A stretch of DNA of 64,000 nucleotides from Vandiemenella viatica (GCA_031002005.1 CM061920.1:52244610-52308609); one strand, 5' to 3'; shown: positions 1 through 9,890, counted from the first letter of the stretch. The notes: generated from the letters alone by a model not told the origin. Made by a program: numbers and translations.

Positions 1-900
1 TACTTTTTGCTGTTGACAGCACTCCACCGACGAAATGGGTGTATAGGCCTATTCTAGGTGGAATCCATTTTAAAACTTTGTAAAGATCAGCAGATTAGAT
101 TGCCAGACTTTTGACCTTATTTGAACTCCTGGCAATTTGAAAATGCATTCAAAAGGTTAATTTTCAGAACCAAATGACTATGAGTGTTGGACTATCCATT
201 CGAATATAGCTGCTACCATGCTAAATATAAGTGACCCAGGAATACATTGTCTCCAAACTAGCTGGCTGATTCTAACTGGGCCCAAAACTCACCTCAAGCC
301 TTTGAGAAAACAGCACTCAGAAGCAGTCTTACAAAGTGTGAAATCCAGGAGTCACTTCCAATCCCAGTATCTCTGAAGTGAGCATGCTATCATTGGATTT
401 ACAGGAAAAACAAAAGTCATGTTCTATCAAAGTGTGTTTTCATATACGGACACTGTCTTACCTTCAACTGTGGCAAGAGAGGGGTTTCTTCGTCTACCCT
501 AATTTTTTGTCTTAAATTACCATCAAGCACATTGTTTTCTTGGATTCCATAAATGTATTTGGAGACAATCTTTGGCTACATAAAAAGCTTCCATTGTTTT
601 ATTTTGATGCTATAGAGTTCATTGACAGCTTGGTCATTTCACATTTGTGCTCTGTTATTTAAATATATACCGTAAATGTCATGCAAAGAGAAAAGGAGGT
701 ATAAATGTAAGACTGTCTGTAAAAGGCCACTTAGAACAATAAAATCAATTTTTTCACCAGAAGATGGCGACAGTGAATGTGATCACCGAAATATCATTTG
801 ATAACAAATCGTTAACATGGCTAGTTATCCGAGAGCATTTTATAAATTCTCAGCACCGAGAGAAACTTTGTTCTTAAAAAATAAAACAAGTTATAAAACA
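1..900. other. unassigned non-coding stretch
   Basis: No coding region, terminal repeat or recognisable transposon end was found here. The sequence is AT-rich with no long open frame. It may be host intergenic DNA or old transposon sequence decayed past recognition. Confidence 0.5.
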
Positions 901-904
901 TGCA

Positions 905-1895
905 TCAAGGATATAAGATTTAAGTCTTAAGACTGGTGGTAAAGGAGTGGACGAGAAAGTGATATGCTGGGTAGAAGAATTAAAAAAAAAAATAGAAAAC
1001 AGAAAGTTAGGGTAGGAAATGCAGTATTAAAAGAAGTGGAAGTAAAAATGGGAATGCCACAGGGTAGCATATTGGGACCATTGCTATTCATTATTCTAAT
1101 GAATAATTGTGTTGATGGTTTACTATCAGAAATTAGATTGTTTTCAGATGTCATAATGCTGTATAAAAGGATTAAAGTAGCAGAGTACACTAAACAGCTG
1201 CAGGCTGATCTGGACAGGATATCTAGTTGGATTGGTAAACATGGGTTGAAGATAAATGTAAAGAGGATGCAGCTTATTAGGCACACAAATAAAAAACAAA
1301 AGGTTGAATATGATTACAAGGTGGAGAAATATAAATATCTTGGCATAACATTTGATAACAAGGTAAACTGGGCAGAACACATTGGACAGATGGTAGGAAA
1401 AGGTTTCAAAATTCTGCACTTGTTGGAGAGAGTGATGAGGGGATGTATGAGAGAAGTAAGGGAATTGGGTTACAAAACTTTGGTCAGATCATTGCTCAAA
1501 TATGGTAGTATAATAAGGGACCCACATTTTGGGTATCAAATACAGGAGTTGCAGAGGGTTCAAAGAAGGTTTTTTAGATTTGTCTCTACAAATTACCACA
1601 GAATACAATCAGTAACTGATATGATAAAAGAACTGGAACGGGAATCATTGGAAGACAGGAGGAGGGTGAAGAGTCTTGGGAGTGTATAAGGCATATATTG
1701 GTGATAAGGTGTGAAAGATGTTGGTGTAGGTATTAAAAGTAGTGTATGGAAGGGAGAAGATGACTAAGACCACAAGGATTTCATGCACAAGGGTGTGGGA
1801 AGGTTCTCTTTTTTAGGTAAGGGTGTCGGGAATTGGAATAAGTTACCAAGGGAAATGATGAATAATTTACCAATAATGTTGAAAATTTAAAGTAT
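905..1895 (+). pseudogene. LINE reverse transcriptase fragment (CR1/L2 group), 3' end
   Basis: This is the 3' part of a non-LTR retrotransposon ORF2. The reading frame shows GMPQGSILGPLLF, which is the RT motif before the catalytic box. The next motif reads FSDVIMLY where an active enzyme has F/YADD, so both catalytic aspartates of the box are affected and the copy is dead. The thumb and C-terminal region follow (KYLGITFD, LVRSLLKYGS, IQELQRVQRRFFRFV). A stop at 1687-1689 ends the open frame. Homology to the family's 3' end continues in other frames to about 1890 (HKDFMHKGVG-like and WNKLPREMMNNLP-like text). The same family recurs at 13790-14155, 14160-17395, 21690-22290 and 44930-45280. The 5' half is missing, as expected from incomplete reverse transcription. 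The clade assignment is by resemblance only. Confidence 0.85.
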
Positions 1896-2155
1896 ATGAG
1901 TGTATAGTTCTAGCAAAACCCGGTTCAAATTGTCAGTTTGTATAAAGAAACGTTTTCAAAAATTAAAGGGGCGCAAGTTTTTTCGATGTGCTTATCCCTG
2001 ACTTGGAAGGCACTTCGAAAACCGCTGATAGATTATGTCAATGTGAGGCGACATCAGTCCGGCGCAACCAATATTCATTTTTTATTATATCGGTAGTCAT
2101 TAGTTATTAACATCTGTAGCTGAACTCACCAGTCAGCTTAGCCAGACAGTATAAC
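1896..2155. other. left flank of the hAT-ended unit, unassigned
   Basis: There is no gene. The last eight bases of the flank (TTTGCCAG, 2156-2163) are the left target-site duplication of the unit starting at 2164. Confidence 0.4.
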
Positions 2156-3285
2156 TTTGCCAGCAGTGCCGGATCTAGGGGGGGGGGGGGGCAAACCAGG
2201 GCTCTTGCGACAACTTCAGGGGGGCGCCAAATCAGGTGTTGGTGGCATCTTTTTATAAGCGCCAGGGCGAAATATTCATGTGCTGCCGACCCTTTTTTTT
2301 AGGTACAGCGCCCTGGTACACTGACAGCGGCGGCAACTTGAAAGGACGGACAATTCATTGTTCTGTGACAGAGCGGCCTTAAAACAAAGCTCTAATCACG
2401 GTATGGAATTCATTCCGTCATTGTTAGCGAGAACTTCCCATATTCTTGGATTTATAAATTTTTCCATCTGATGTTCGCATTCTCGCTTCTTGCAGCTGCG
2501 TTCGAGTGATTAGCCCAGTTTTGTTTTAATATCTACTTTTGTGCTGAACGAGTTTAAATATTTATTACTGGAAACGAACCATTAACAGGTAAGGAAGAAT
2601 CTATCGTTATCAAATATCTCAGCGTTTCTCTTCCTTTGTCAATCCGAGGACCAGTACAATGTCAAAAAAAATCGGATCATCTATTAGTATAATAGGCTTA
2701 ATGTAGCATGTCACGCAATTACGTCATTCTATGACGTTGCACTATGACGTCACGCTTTACGATATTATTTGTGGGAATGCGCGTTATTTAATAACATTTC
2801 CAAGCATCAATGAATAAATTAACTCACAGAACACTGAAATAAAAGTATGTATTGCGTTAAAATCGACATATCAATCATTAGATGCTTATATTTACGTAAC
2901 ATTCTTTTGATATGTAGAAGTATTCCTTAAATTCTTTGTCCATAGAAATGTAAGATAACAGCTTTGTATTTCGTGCATCAATGTAGAGAAAATTTTGGTT
3001 AGCCTATTACTTCGCATGGATCAGAATTACAAGTGGCATTTGATGTTACAGCATAGGGCATGAATAATTTAGTTTATTTCAAAATATTTTAAACTGTGTC
3101 CTATTATTGACATTATTAATTCGTTTGAATGGAAATAGTTGCACATTGATCCGGGAACTGTGCAATCCTACACTACACTTAGAACAATAATACGTGGCAT
3201 AATGTAAGTTGGGTGGGGTGGGACTTTCTCCACCAGCGAAATACTGTTACTGAGAGTATAGCCTACAACGTGAATAGGACACTAC

Positions 3286-3615
3286 CAGGGGCGTAGCTAC
3301 TATGGGGCTAGGCAGTGCAGTGCACTGGGGCCCCTACGCTCAGGGGGCCCCCAAGCATACCTCAACTGGCCCCTAAGCGCACCTCTAGGGGCCCTCAAGC
3401 GCAGTTTAGAGGGCCCACGAGCCTTCACGACTTTTTTTCTTAGCTCTACCGTCGTCTAAGGGGCCCCTAAGAACACAGCAGCCCCTCACCAAGGGCCCTC
3501 GCTGCTCAGGGGGGCCCCAACCACACAAAGCAAAAAAAAAAGGTCTCCCGTCTGGCCTGAGGGCCCAAAATAAATGTTTTGCACCGGGGCCCTTGTTGAC
3601 CTAGCTACGCTACTG
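3286..3615. mobile_element. hAT MITE, family 1 (GTAGCTA ends)
   Basis: This 330-bp non-coding element begins CAGGGGCGTAGCTA and ends TAGCTACGCTACTG, forming an imperfect ~14-bp inverted repeat. The direct repeat GACACTAC (3278-3285 and 3616-3623) is a perfect 8-bp target duplication typical of hAT. The interior is rich in GGGGCCC-type runs. The related copy at 14366-14630 has its own 8-bp duplication. It sits inside Helitron copy A and is absent from copy B, so it inserted after the Helitron spread. Confidence 0.9.
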
Positions 3616-4414
3616 GACACTACAAGGAAGCATTTAATCCAAATTTCAAAAGGTCAGTACCAGTATTTCGCTGGTGGAGAAAGTCCCACCGCACCCTGTA
3701 AGTTCATAAGGTTTATTTTAATTTCCTTTGCTTTCACTGCGTAATATTATTGAGCCTATGAGTTCACCAATTGTGTCAACCATTCAAACGTTTTACTACC
3801 AGTCTGAATCACAAAAAAGAAATGTGCAAAAACCCTTGAAGATTTTTGATCAAAATTATATCGCGATGCATTATCGGCACTAAAACGCGAAACAGTTCAT
3901 GTATTAATATGCGTGAGATTGAAGTATTGTTTTTCTGGCGAGAAGTTAACGTGGTTGAAGTGCAACCTGGACCTTAATGGAAACTGAAACCTTTAGCTAC
4001 AACGCAAGGCACGAGGAATTACACTAAGCCGTGAATTGTCAGAACCCTGAAATAAAAGTATGTATTGAGTTTAAATCGGCGTAATAAGTATTAGTAGATT
4101 TTATTTATTTAATAATAGATTCGTTTTATGTCAAAGTATTCGTTAAAAATCATTGGCCACAGATATGTAAGAGATATTTTGTCATTGTTAGTGGCAATTT
4201 TGATGGATTGTTATTAGAACTGGCACTTGACAGCAGAGGGAATAAGTAATTTAATTTTTTTTAAAAATAATTTTAATTTTGTTTTCTTAAGCGTTCTGTT
4301 ACTTTCATCATTGCTTTGTTTTAACGAAAGTAGTTCCACACTTTTCAGATCTACACAACACAAACTACATTCAAACTAATATTACGGGAAATGATGTAAG
4401 TTGTTAAGATTTAT

Positions 4415-4566
4415 GGTAATCTTCTATTTTGTGTGCTACCGTCTTTTATTGCGATCGACTGTACCAACGGCAACGATTACATATACGCCACAGATGCGGT
4501 TTGTAAACATACGGCAACGATTACATATACGCCACAGATGCGGTTTGTAAACATTCAGAGATGTTG
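4415..4566. repeat. Merlin left terminal inverted repeat with 44-bp tandem duplication
   Basis: The block pairs with 8194-8301 on the opposite strand. A 44-bp segment starting ACGGCAACGATTACATATAC occurs twice in a row (4467-4510 and 4511-4554), while the right end has one copy. Without the extra copy both repeats are 108 bp with only a few mismatches. Confidence 0.9.
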
Positions 4567-4868
4567 ATGAAATTGATTTAGTTGAAATGAATTTGATTTT
4601 ATTATATGGTAGGTAGTACGTTATTTTTATGGGCGAAGTGAATAGTTTATGAAGTCGCCACCAGGTTATGAAGAAGTATATTCGAAAAATATAAAATCGA
4701 TTTGAAAGGAAAAATGCAGAAAGGGATACATGATTTAATTGTCACTTTTTGTAAACGTTAATAAGTTCTTAGTTACGGGAATGGAGATTAAAGTGTATTT
4801 TAGAAACTCTGTGCACTTTAGCATACTCTATTCATTTAATCTATTAATACATCATTCGTTTGCTGGCC

Positions 4869-5907
4869 ATGGCTTCTACTGGTAGTTTTGTATGCTCTCG
4901 TACGATTGTGAATGAAGACGAAATTTTAAGTAGGGAACAGGTGCTTCAAGAAAAATGGAATATTTTTGAGATTGCCATGTCTATTGGACGTGACAATCTT
5001 AAAATATTACAATGGCTGGCGAGGCGCAAATTGATACGCAATTCCTTCGTTTGTCCAAACTGTAATATCAGTTGCGTTTTGGGCAAACGAAGTTGTGTAG
5101 ATGGGTTCATGTGGAAGTGCAACAGCTGCTACTTTGTGAAAAGTGTCAGATTTGGAAGCTTCTTTTGGAAAAATCTCTCTTTGAGAGAACTGATTTTATT
5201 TTTGTACTGTTGGGCCAAAAACATGGACCAAGAAAGTATTGGCGAGGAGGTATGTGTCGACTCGCTGGCCAACAACACCAGAGTAGACTGGTGTAATTTC
5301 TGTAGGGAAATCTGCACGCAGTGGGCGAGGAAGAATCCTCCTGAAATAGGAGGTTTTATTATTATTATTATTACTCCGCGATTCACTAAAAGTGTGTTTT
5401 GATGAGCAAGGCGAACCACGGATTGTAGAACTGGATGAAACAAATTTTTTTCACTGGAAGTATCATCGTGGACTCTACAGGAAAGGGCACTGGGTTTTCG
5501 GTGGAATTGAGAGAGGCACTAAAAAGTGTTTCGTGGTTGAGGTGCCTAATCGCACTGAAGAGACATTGTTTTTTCACATTAGAAAACATATACTTCCTGG
5601 CAGTGTAGTAATAACTGATGGGTATCCATCATATAATAACCTGTCAACCCTTGCCGGAGGGATTTACGCTCACGATCGCGTGATACATAAAGAAAACTTC
5701 GTTGATCCACATCGGCATGATGTGCACACGCAAAGCGTTGAAGGTTTGTGGGCAAGAGTCAAGAGGAAAATAAAATTTCAGCATGGTACATCAAAAGATT
5801 TATTTCCTTCCTATATGGATGAATTCCTATGGCGGAATAACTTTGAAAGAAGAAAAGCATTCCAGAACTTCATTATCTGCATTTGGGAAGAATATCCTGT
5901 AGCATGA
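4869..5907 (+). pseudogene. Merlin transposase (IS1595/ISXO2-like DDE), frameshifted
   Basis: The N-terminal part has a zinc ribbon: CPNCNISC, then WKCNSCYF, followed by SVRFGSFF, the usual arrangement in Merlin/IS1016-type transposases. The catalytic part starts with VELDET (first Asp), then KYHRGLYRKGHWVFGGIERG. VVITDGYPSY carries the second Asp, and the final acidic position falls in HTQSVEGLWARVK. A C-terminal EFLWRNNF block completes the family pattern. The first half (to 5402) and second half (from about 5392) are in different frames. The break coincides with an ATT/TTA trinucleotide run at about 5354-5375, so a microsatellite length change is the likely cause. The first ATG is at 4869. 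The two halves together give about 345 residues, normal for the family. The enzyme would cut and paste the element in the nucleus; this copy cannot make it. Confidence 0.88.
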
Positions 5908-6034
5908 AGCTCATCATTTTTCTTTGTCATGCTATTTTTCCATTTTTCTAAAGCACCTGTTCCCTGTTAATTTTTTTTATTGTTGTTATTATTATTATTT
6001 TTTTTTGTAGCAGCCAGCAAACTACTTACAAAAC

Positions 6035-6078
6035 GGCTCTTTTTAGAGCCAAAACTAAAAACGGCTCTTTTCAGAGCC
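6035..6078 (+). terminator. two tandem histone-type 3' stem-loops
   Basis: The hairpins GGCTCTTTTTAGAGCC (6035-6050) and GGCTCTTTTCAGAGCC (6063-6078) lie about 130 nt after the transposase stop, each preceded by AAAACG or AAAACG-like bases. The second has the six-base-pair stem, TTTC loop and 3' flank ACAAA of metazoan replication-dependent histone mRNAs. A purine-rich run (AAAGCAAAGAAAAG, 6096-6109) sits where the U7-binding histone downstream element would be. Known histone mRNAs with this signal are cleaved, not polyadenylated, and peak in S phase. Use by the Merlin transcript is an inference. Confidence 0.7.
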
Positions 6079-6231
6079 ACAAATTTCTCAAAGACAAAGC
6101 AAAGAAAAGTCGTAGACTGCAGATGTTTTCATAGAGGTCCAGGCTTCAACACGACTCACATCGAGAAAATTGTGTAAATTAAAGGCAATACTATCATTAC
6201 TGTGCTGCCGTGATATTGTAAGATTTGGTCT

Positions 6232-6690
6232 GGTCCAGGTCGTATTGAAACCTGGCAACTACCAGTAGCAAGAAAATTAAATACCAATAGTGCATTTCTA
6301 CCGGGCATTCTATCATTACCATGGCTGCACAATCTGATGATTGATTCTTATAGAAATCGACGAGACAAATTGGAAGTAAGGAATAAAATTTTTTGATATC
6401 TCGCTTAGTTCTAGAGATATCTTTTCTCGAAATTGACGTAGTAAGGTTGAAATACAGCCTGGACCAGAAGAAAAATCCTGAAAAGCATAAGGAACTATAT
6501 GTATGACTGATATTTAACATGCTATATCTCGAAAACCAAGCGAGATATCAAAATATTTTACTCTTTATTTTCGCTTTTTTTCGTGGAGTTCTACAAGAAT
6601 TGATCATCATATTGTGGCGCCACGGTAATGATATAAATGCCTCTCTATCGTACAGATATCATGGAACTGATGACCAAAAAGTTCAATTAT
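6232..6690. repeat. imperfect palindrome inside Merlin
   Basis: Two arms of roughly 160 bases (about 6260-6420 and 6515-6690) are inverted copies at perhaps 75-80% identity by eye. Shared anchors are TGATATCTCGCTT (left) against AAGCGAGATATCA (right), and ATCATTACC against GGTAATGAT. A second inverted pair, GGTCCAGGTCGTATTGAAACC-like at 6232 and its opposite at 6445-6465, resembles the hairpin repeat of the flanking Helitron. Confidence 0.6.
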
Positions 6691-6732
6691 TTTTGACGCC
6701 ATTTTCACGATAATCTCGTTAGTTTTCAGATA

Positions 6733-6758
6733 AGGCGTCCCGAAAAAATGGGACGCCT
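6733..6758. other. perfect 9-bp-stem hairpin
   Basis: AGGCGTCCC and GGGACGCCT flank an A-rich 8-base loop. The stem is GC-rich in an AT-rich context and lies immediately before the 137-bp tandem array. Its function is unknown. Confidence 0.6.
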
Positions 6759-7440
6759 ATACCACAATACAACCTAGCAGTACATACACCATACGTCTAT
6801 GTACTACTAGTGTGAAGCTGAAGCTGTGAAATCAGCACCCGTTCAAATGGTCCAGGCCTCATCCCATATAGCGTCGAATAAAGATGAACGGAAAATGAAG
6901 CCTGTACCACACTACACGTTACGTGTTTGTACTAGTACTGTTCAATCCGTAGCCCTTGTACTGGTACAGGCTTCATCGTATCTAGCGTCGAAAAAAGAAA
7001 GTATTAAAATTAAGCCTGTACCACAGTACAACCTATCAGTACATACACCATACGTCTATGTACTACTACTGTGAAGCTGTGCAATCAGCAGCCGTAGCAA
7101 TGGTCCAGGCCAGATCGCATTTAGAATCGAATAAAGATGCACTGAAAATGAAGCCTGTGCCACACAACAAACTAGCAGTAGGTAGACGATACGTGTTTGT
7201 ACTACTACTGTCAATCCTTGCAATTCGTAGCCCTTGTATTGGTACAGACTCATCAGCATCTAGCGTCGAAAAAAATGTATTAAAATTAAGCCTGTACCAC
7301 AGTACAACCTAGCAGTACATACACGAAACGTGTTTGTACTAGTATGTGAATCTGTGCAATCCATAGCCCTTGTATTAGTACAGGCTTCATCGTATCTAGG
7401 GTCTAAAAGAAAAGTACAAAATTAAGCATGTACCACATTA
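6755..7440. repeat. tandem array, ~137-bp unit, about five copies
   Basis: Units start at the motif CCTGTACCACA at 6755, 6901, 7015, 7154, 7291 and 7427, giving spacings of 146, 114, 139, 137 and 136. Each contains a GTACTA-rich segment, a GGTCCAGGC or GGTACAGGC motif and a TCTAGCGTCGAA-like block. Odd and even units resemble each other more, hinting at a ~275-bp dimer. Open frames across it (6826-7074, 7058-7312) are by-products of the repeat. Confidence 0.8.
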
Positions 7441-7544
7441 CCAGCAACAGATAATCGTTGCTTTATGTCCAGGGTTCCATTACACGGCACAGTTGAACTG
7501 TTCACTTCAGCATGATTACAGCTTGTTTTCTGTTAATAATTTTT

Positions 7545-7600
7545 GGCTCTTAAAAGAGCCTTCTGTTGCTTAAAGTAGCATTTTAGCTCCGACAGGAGCT
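7545..7600 (-). terminator. histone-like stem-loop and second hairpin after minus-strand ORF
   Basis: On the minus strand, GGCTCTTTTAAGAGCC (7545-7560) has the same six-base stem as the plus-strand histone-type hairpins, with loop TTTA instead of TTTC. A second hairpin, AGCTCC-GACA-GGAGCT, lies at 7585-7600. Both follow the stop of the minus-strand ORF by less than 80 nt, so the element's two genes converge and both end in similar hairpins. Confidence 0.5.
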
Positions 7601-7618
7601 GTTTGAGTGTGTATTTCT

Positions 7619-8034
7619 TCACTGTTCCGGACATAAATTCCTCACCCTCCCCTCCACAATATCGAAGTACGTACGCTTTCTCAAAATATCATTCCTTTCT
7701 TTATCCACGCATTCCTGTAACCAGTCCCAAACCCCATCTAGTTTTTTCAATTTATCGGCATTAATTACGTCCGGACGACATAATCGAATGAACTCGAGAA
7801 ATAAATATTTTGGGCAGCCATTCCCAAAAAAAATACAGTAATAGGAAGCCTATCCCTATATTTCAACTGACTGCGCCAAATAATTTCTCGGATGTACTTA
7901 GGCCACTTCATCTTGTCTCCTATTAAGTCTTGAACATCTTTATAAATTTCATAAAATTGCCGCCTGCTCTGCTTGATTGCTGCCATATTTACGAAGTTGT
8001 TATGGCAATAACAACTTAACAACTGCATGGGCAT
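7619..8034 (-). pseudogene. second Merlin ORF, unknown function, frameshifted
   Basis: I do not recognise this protein. The open frame from 8034 has an internal ATG at 7986 that gives the start MAAIKQSRRQFYEIYKDVQD. It continues with MKWPKYIREIIWR and RDRLPITVFF. Past a run of eight T's (plus-strand A's at about 7826-7833) the coding signal shifts frame and reads GNGCPKYLFLEFIRLCRPD, VINADKLKKLDGVWDWLQEC and RKRTYFDIVEGRVRNLCPEQ, with a stop at 7619-7621. The total is about 120-135 residues, charged and tryptophan-containing, with no signal peptide, membrane segment or zinc motif. It lies inside the Merlin boundaries, on the strand opposite the transposase. It could be an accessory or DNA-binding factor, or captured sequence; that is inference. 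Confidence 0.55.
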
Positions 8035-8193
8035 AGATAACTAAATTAAAACGTTCTGTATTACACAAAGCAACGCTATTAAATTGTTCACACACCGTTC
8101 GTCTTATAATTTAAACATTTTGAATATTCCCTTGTAATATTAATTAAAATAAATATCATTAATCACAACTAGTACGTAACATCTTTCATAGCC

Positions 8194-8301
8194 CAACATC
8201 TCTGAATGTTTACAAACCGCATCTGTGGCGTATATGTAATCGTTGCGGTTGGTACAGTCGATCGCAGTAAAAGACGGTAGCACACAAAATAGAAGATTAC
8301 C
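8194..8301. repeat. Merlin right terminal inverted repeat
   Basis: This is a 108-bp inverted match of 4415-4566 minus its 44-bp duplication. The flanking AGATTTAT at 8302-8309 is the right target duplication. Confidence 0.9.
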
Positions 8302-9218
8302 AGATTTATTTTTAATTTACTTTGCTTGTACTGATGCCATATTTCAGCCGCATGTAACTGTGTCAGCCATTCAAAGGTGTTAGTATCTATCTGAAAAATA
8401 TAAAAAAGTAAGATGGAGAACCTGTAAAGATTTTTGTTTTAGTTAATATCGTGATGTATTATTACCACTAAAATGCGATAAAGTAATGTTTCACCATGCG
8501 TGTGATTAAAGTATTGCTTCATTTATCGCAAGTTCAGTACGTGGTTAGGTTGAAATACAACCTGGACCAGAATAGCAACGAAAACCTTTTCTTACAGGGC
8601 AAAGCACTATGAATTGCACTGAACTATATTTTATGACAATTATATTTATTTAAGTAATTGCTAAAAATGTAATGCTAGAATGGCATATTAATTAAAAGTT
8701 GCTTTTTTTTAATGAACTCATTACTTGGTCAGAATGAAAGAAGTTCCAAATTGTTTGCGATGTGTGCTACTTAAACTACAATTAAAACTAATATTACGTG
8801 ACATAGCTTAGGTTTTCAAGATTTATTTTTTGAATCCTTCGTTTTCACAGGGGTCATTATTTCAGGCGTTAAAACATGGACCTTCATCATAGAAAATAAG
8901 AAAGTTGTATGAAACTGTGAAGATTTTGGATCAAGTTTGTATCGCATGATGCATGATTGGTATCGATGCATGATGACATTGACATGCCATACAGGGAAAA
9001 TATTAATTCGCGTGTGAATTAAGTTTTGATTTTCTACCGGCTATATTGGCGAAGATTGTTGTAAGGCTGAAACGCAACCTGGACCAAATAGACAATGACA
9101 CTTTTTACTACATCACAAGGGATGAGAAATTATAGAACATTGAGCTTTATTTTATTACAATTATATTTAGGTACACTACTTCGTTAAACCCGTCATTTTT
9201 GACGGGCTTTGTGGCTAG

Positions 9219-9888
9219 TTAACTTATATGGGCCTTATTTCTTACCTCTGTATATATTATGAACCAAACCTATCAATTGTTATTAGCATATACCGCCGTT
9301 TCTCAAGACATATACCTACAATAAAGCACTCATAAAACGTCGCTCTCCGAAAACGTATTTAGGGAATAGGCTGTTAAGCAGCCATATCCTGAAAATACCA
9401 GATTTTTGATGGTAGTTGAAATATTGTTTTCAGAAAGTCTGGATTACTAGCTTATTCTAACTTATAGTCTTATGCACGACGAGTCGATATCAATTTTTTG
9501 TATTTCACTAATAATATTTGAAAATCAAATTTTTAAAATTCTGCCTTCGGATAACTTGCACCATCTTCACATACCGCAGATTGGAAACGCTGAAATATAT
9601 TATAACGTTAACTTATTTCTTTCTGGCTCATTAGTGTTTTTGTTAGCGCTTAATCCACAGTATAAAATAATGAAAATTTTGCCCACGCCTTGTCTCTTAC
9701 ATCAAATAAATTAATATGATTGAATTTGGTATCGTTGGGAAGGACATGACTTGAATTTATGCCTTTGGTAGTTTCAACTGTTTCTTGGTTTTCTCAGTTA
9801 TTTGATAATATGTTTAAATTTTTCGCCAAAGACGACCGTTTTTTTTGTTTTCCTTCTTTAAATGAACTTATGATTTACTTTATCGATG
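9219..9888. other. hAT shell interior, unassigned
   Basis: AT-rich sequence between the Helitron 3' end and the mariner. The open frame at 9472-9714 has no recognisable motif and is not called as a gene. Confidence 0.4.
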
Positions 9889-9890
9889 TA

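Larger units (their letters stand above)
4415..8301 (+). mobile_element. Merlin DNA transposon, 3.9 kb
   Basis: The inverted ends begin GGTAATCTTCTATTTTGTG. The right end (8194-8301) is a 108-bp inverted match to the left end once a 44-bp internal duplication is discounted. The direct repeat AGATTTAT lies at 4407-4414 and 8302-8309. Merlin elements are known for 8-9-bp duplications and an IS1016/ISXO2-related transposase, and that transposase is read at 4869-5907. The contents in order are: left TIR, transposase, two histone-type stem-loops, an imperfect palindrome (6232-6690), a 9-bp-stem hairpin, a 137-bp tandem array, opposing hairpins, a second ORF on the minus strand, right TIR. The near-identity of the TIRs suggests a fairly young insertion, although both ORFs are frameshifted. 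Confidence 0.88.
2680..9218 (+). mobile_element. Helitron, non-autonomous, copy A (interrupted)
   Basis: The unit starts with TCTATTAGTATAATAG directly after an A (2679). It ends with hairpin CCCGTCATTTTTGACGGG (9189-9206), nine bases, then CTAG (9215-9218) followed by T. The 5'-TC, a 3' hairpin about 10 nt before CTRR, and insertion between A and T without duplication are standard Helitron features. A second copy at 30114-32177 shares both ends and much of the interior, which independently confirms the boundaries. No Rep/helicase is encoded. A hAT MITE (3286-3615) and a Merlin element (4415-8301) are inserted; without them and their duplications the copy is about 2.3 kb. The interior holds diverged repeat units, each with a small hairpin of the type GGTTGAAATACAACC (3953, 8548, 9065). 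Confidence 0.82.

Noticed and set aside
4869..5907. Bacterial insertion sequence or contamination (ISXO2/IS1595-like transposase)
   Set aside because: The gene sits inside eukaryotic-type Merlin ends with a target duplication, in a Helitron, within AT-rich arthropod DNA. Merlin is the known animal relative of these insertion sequences.
6035..6109. A histone gene
   Set aside because: No histone coding sequence precedes the stem-loops; the upstream ORF is the transposase.
6826..7312. Small proteins from open frames in the 137-bp array
   Set aside because: The frames follow the repeat unit and share no family motif; they are by-products of tandem duplication.
6755..7440. CRISPR array
   Set aside because: Units are contiguous diverged tandem repeats without unique spacers, in eukaryotic DNA.
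8548..8568. RNA polymerase III B box in the Helitron repeat units
   Set aside because: GGTTGAAATNC resembles GGTTCRANNC, but the C is replaced in all units and no A box lies at the right distance.
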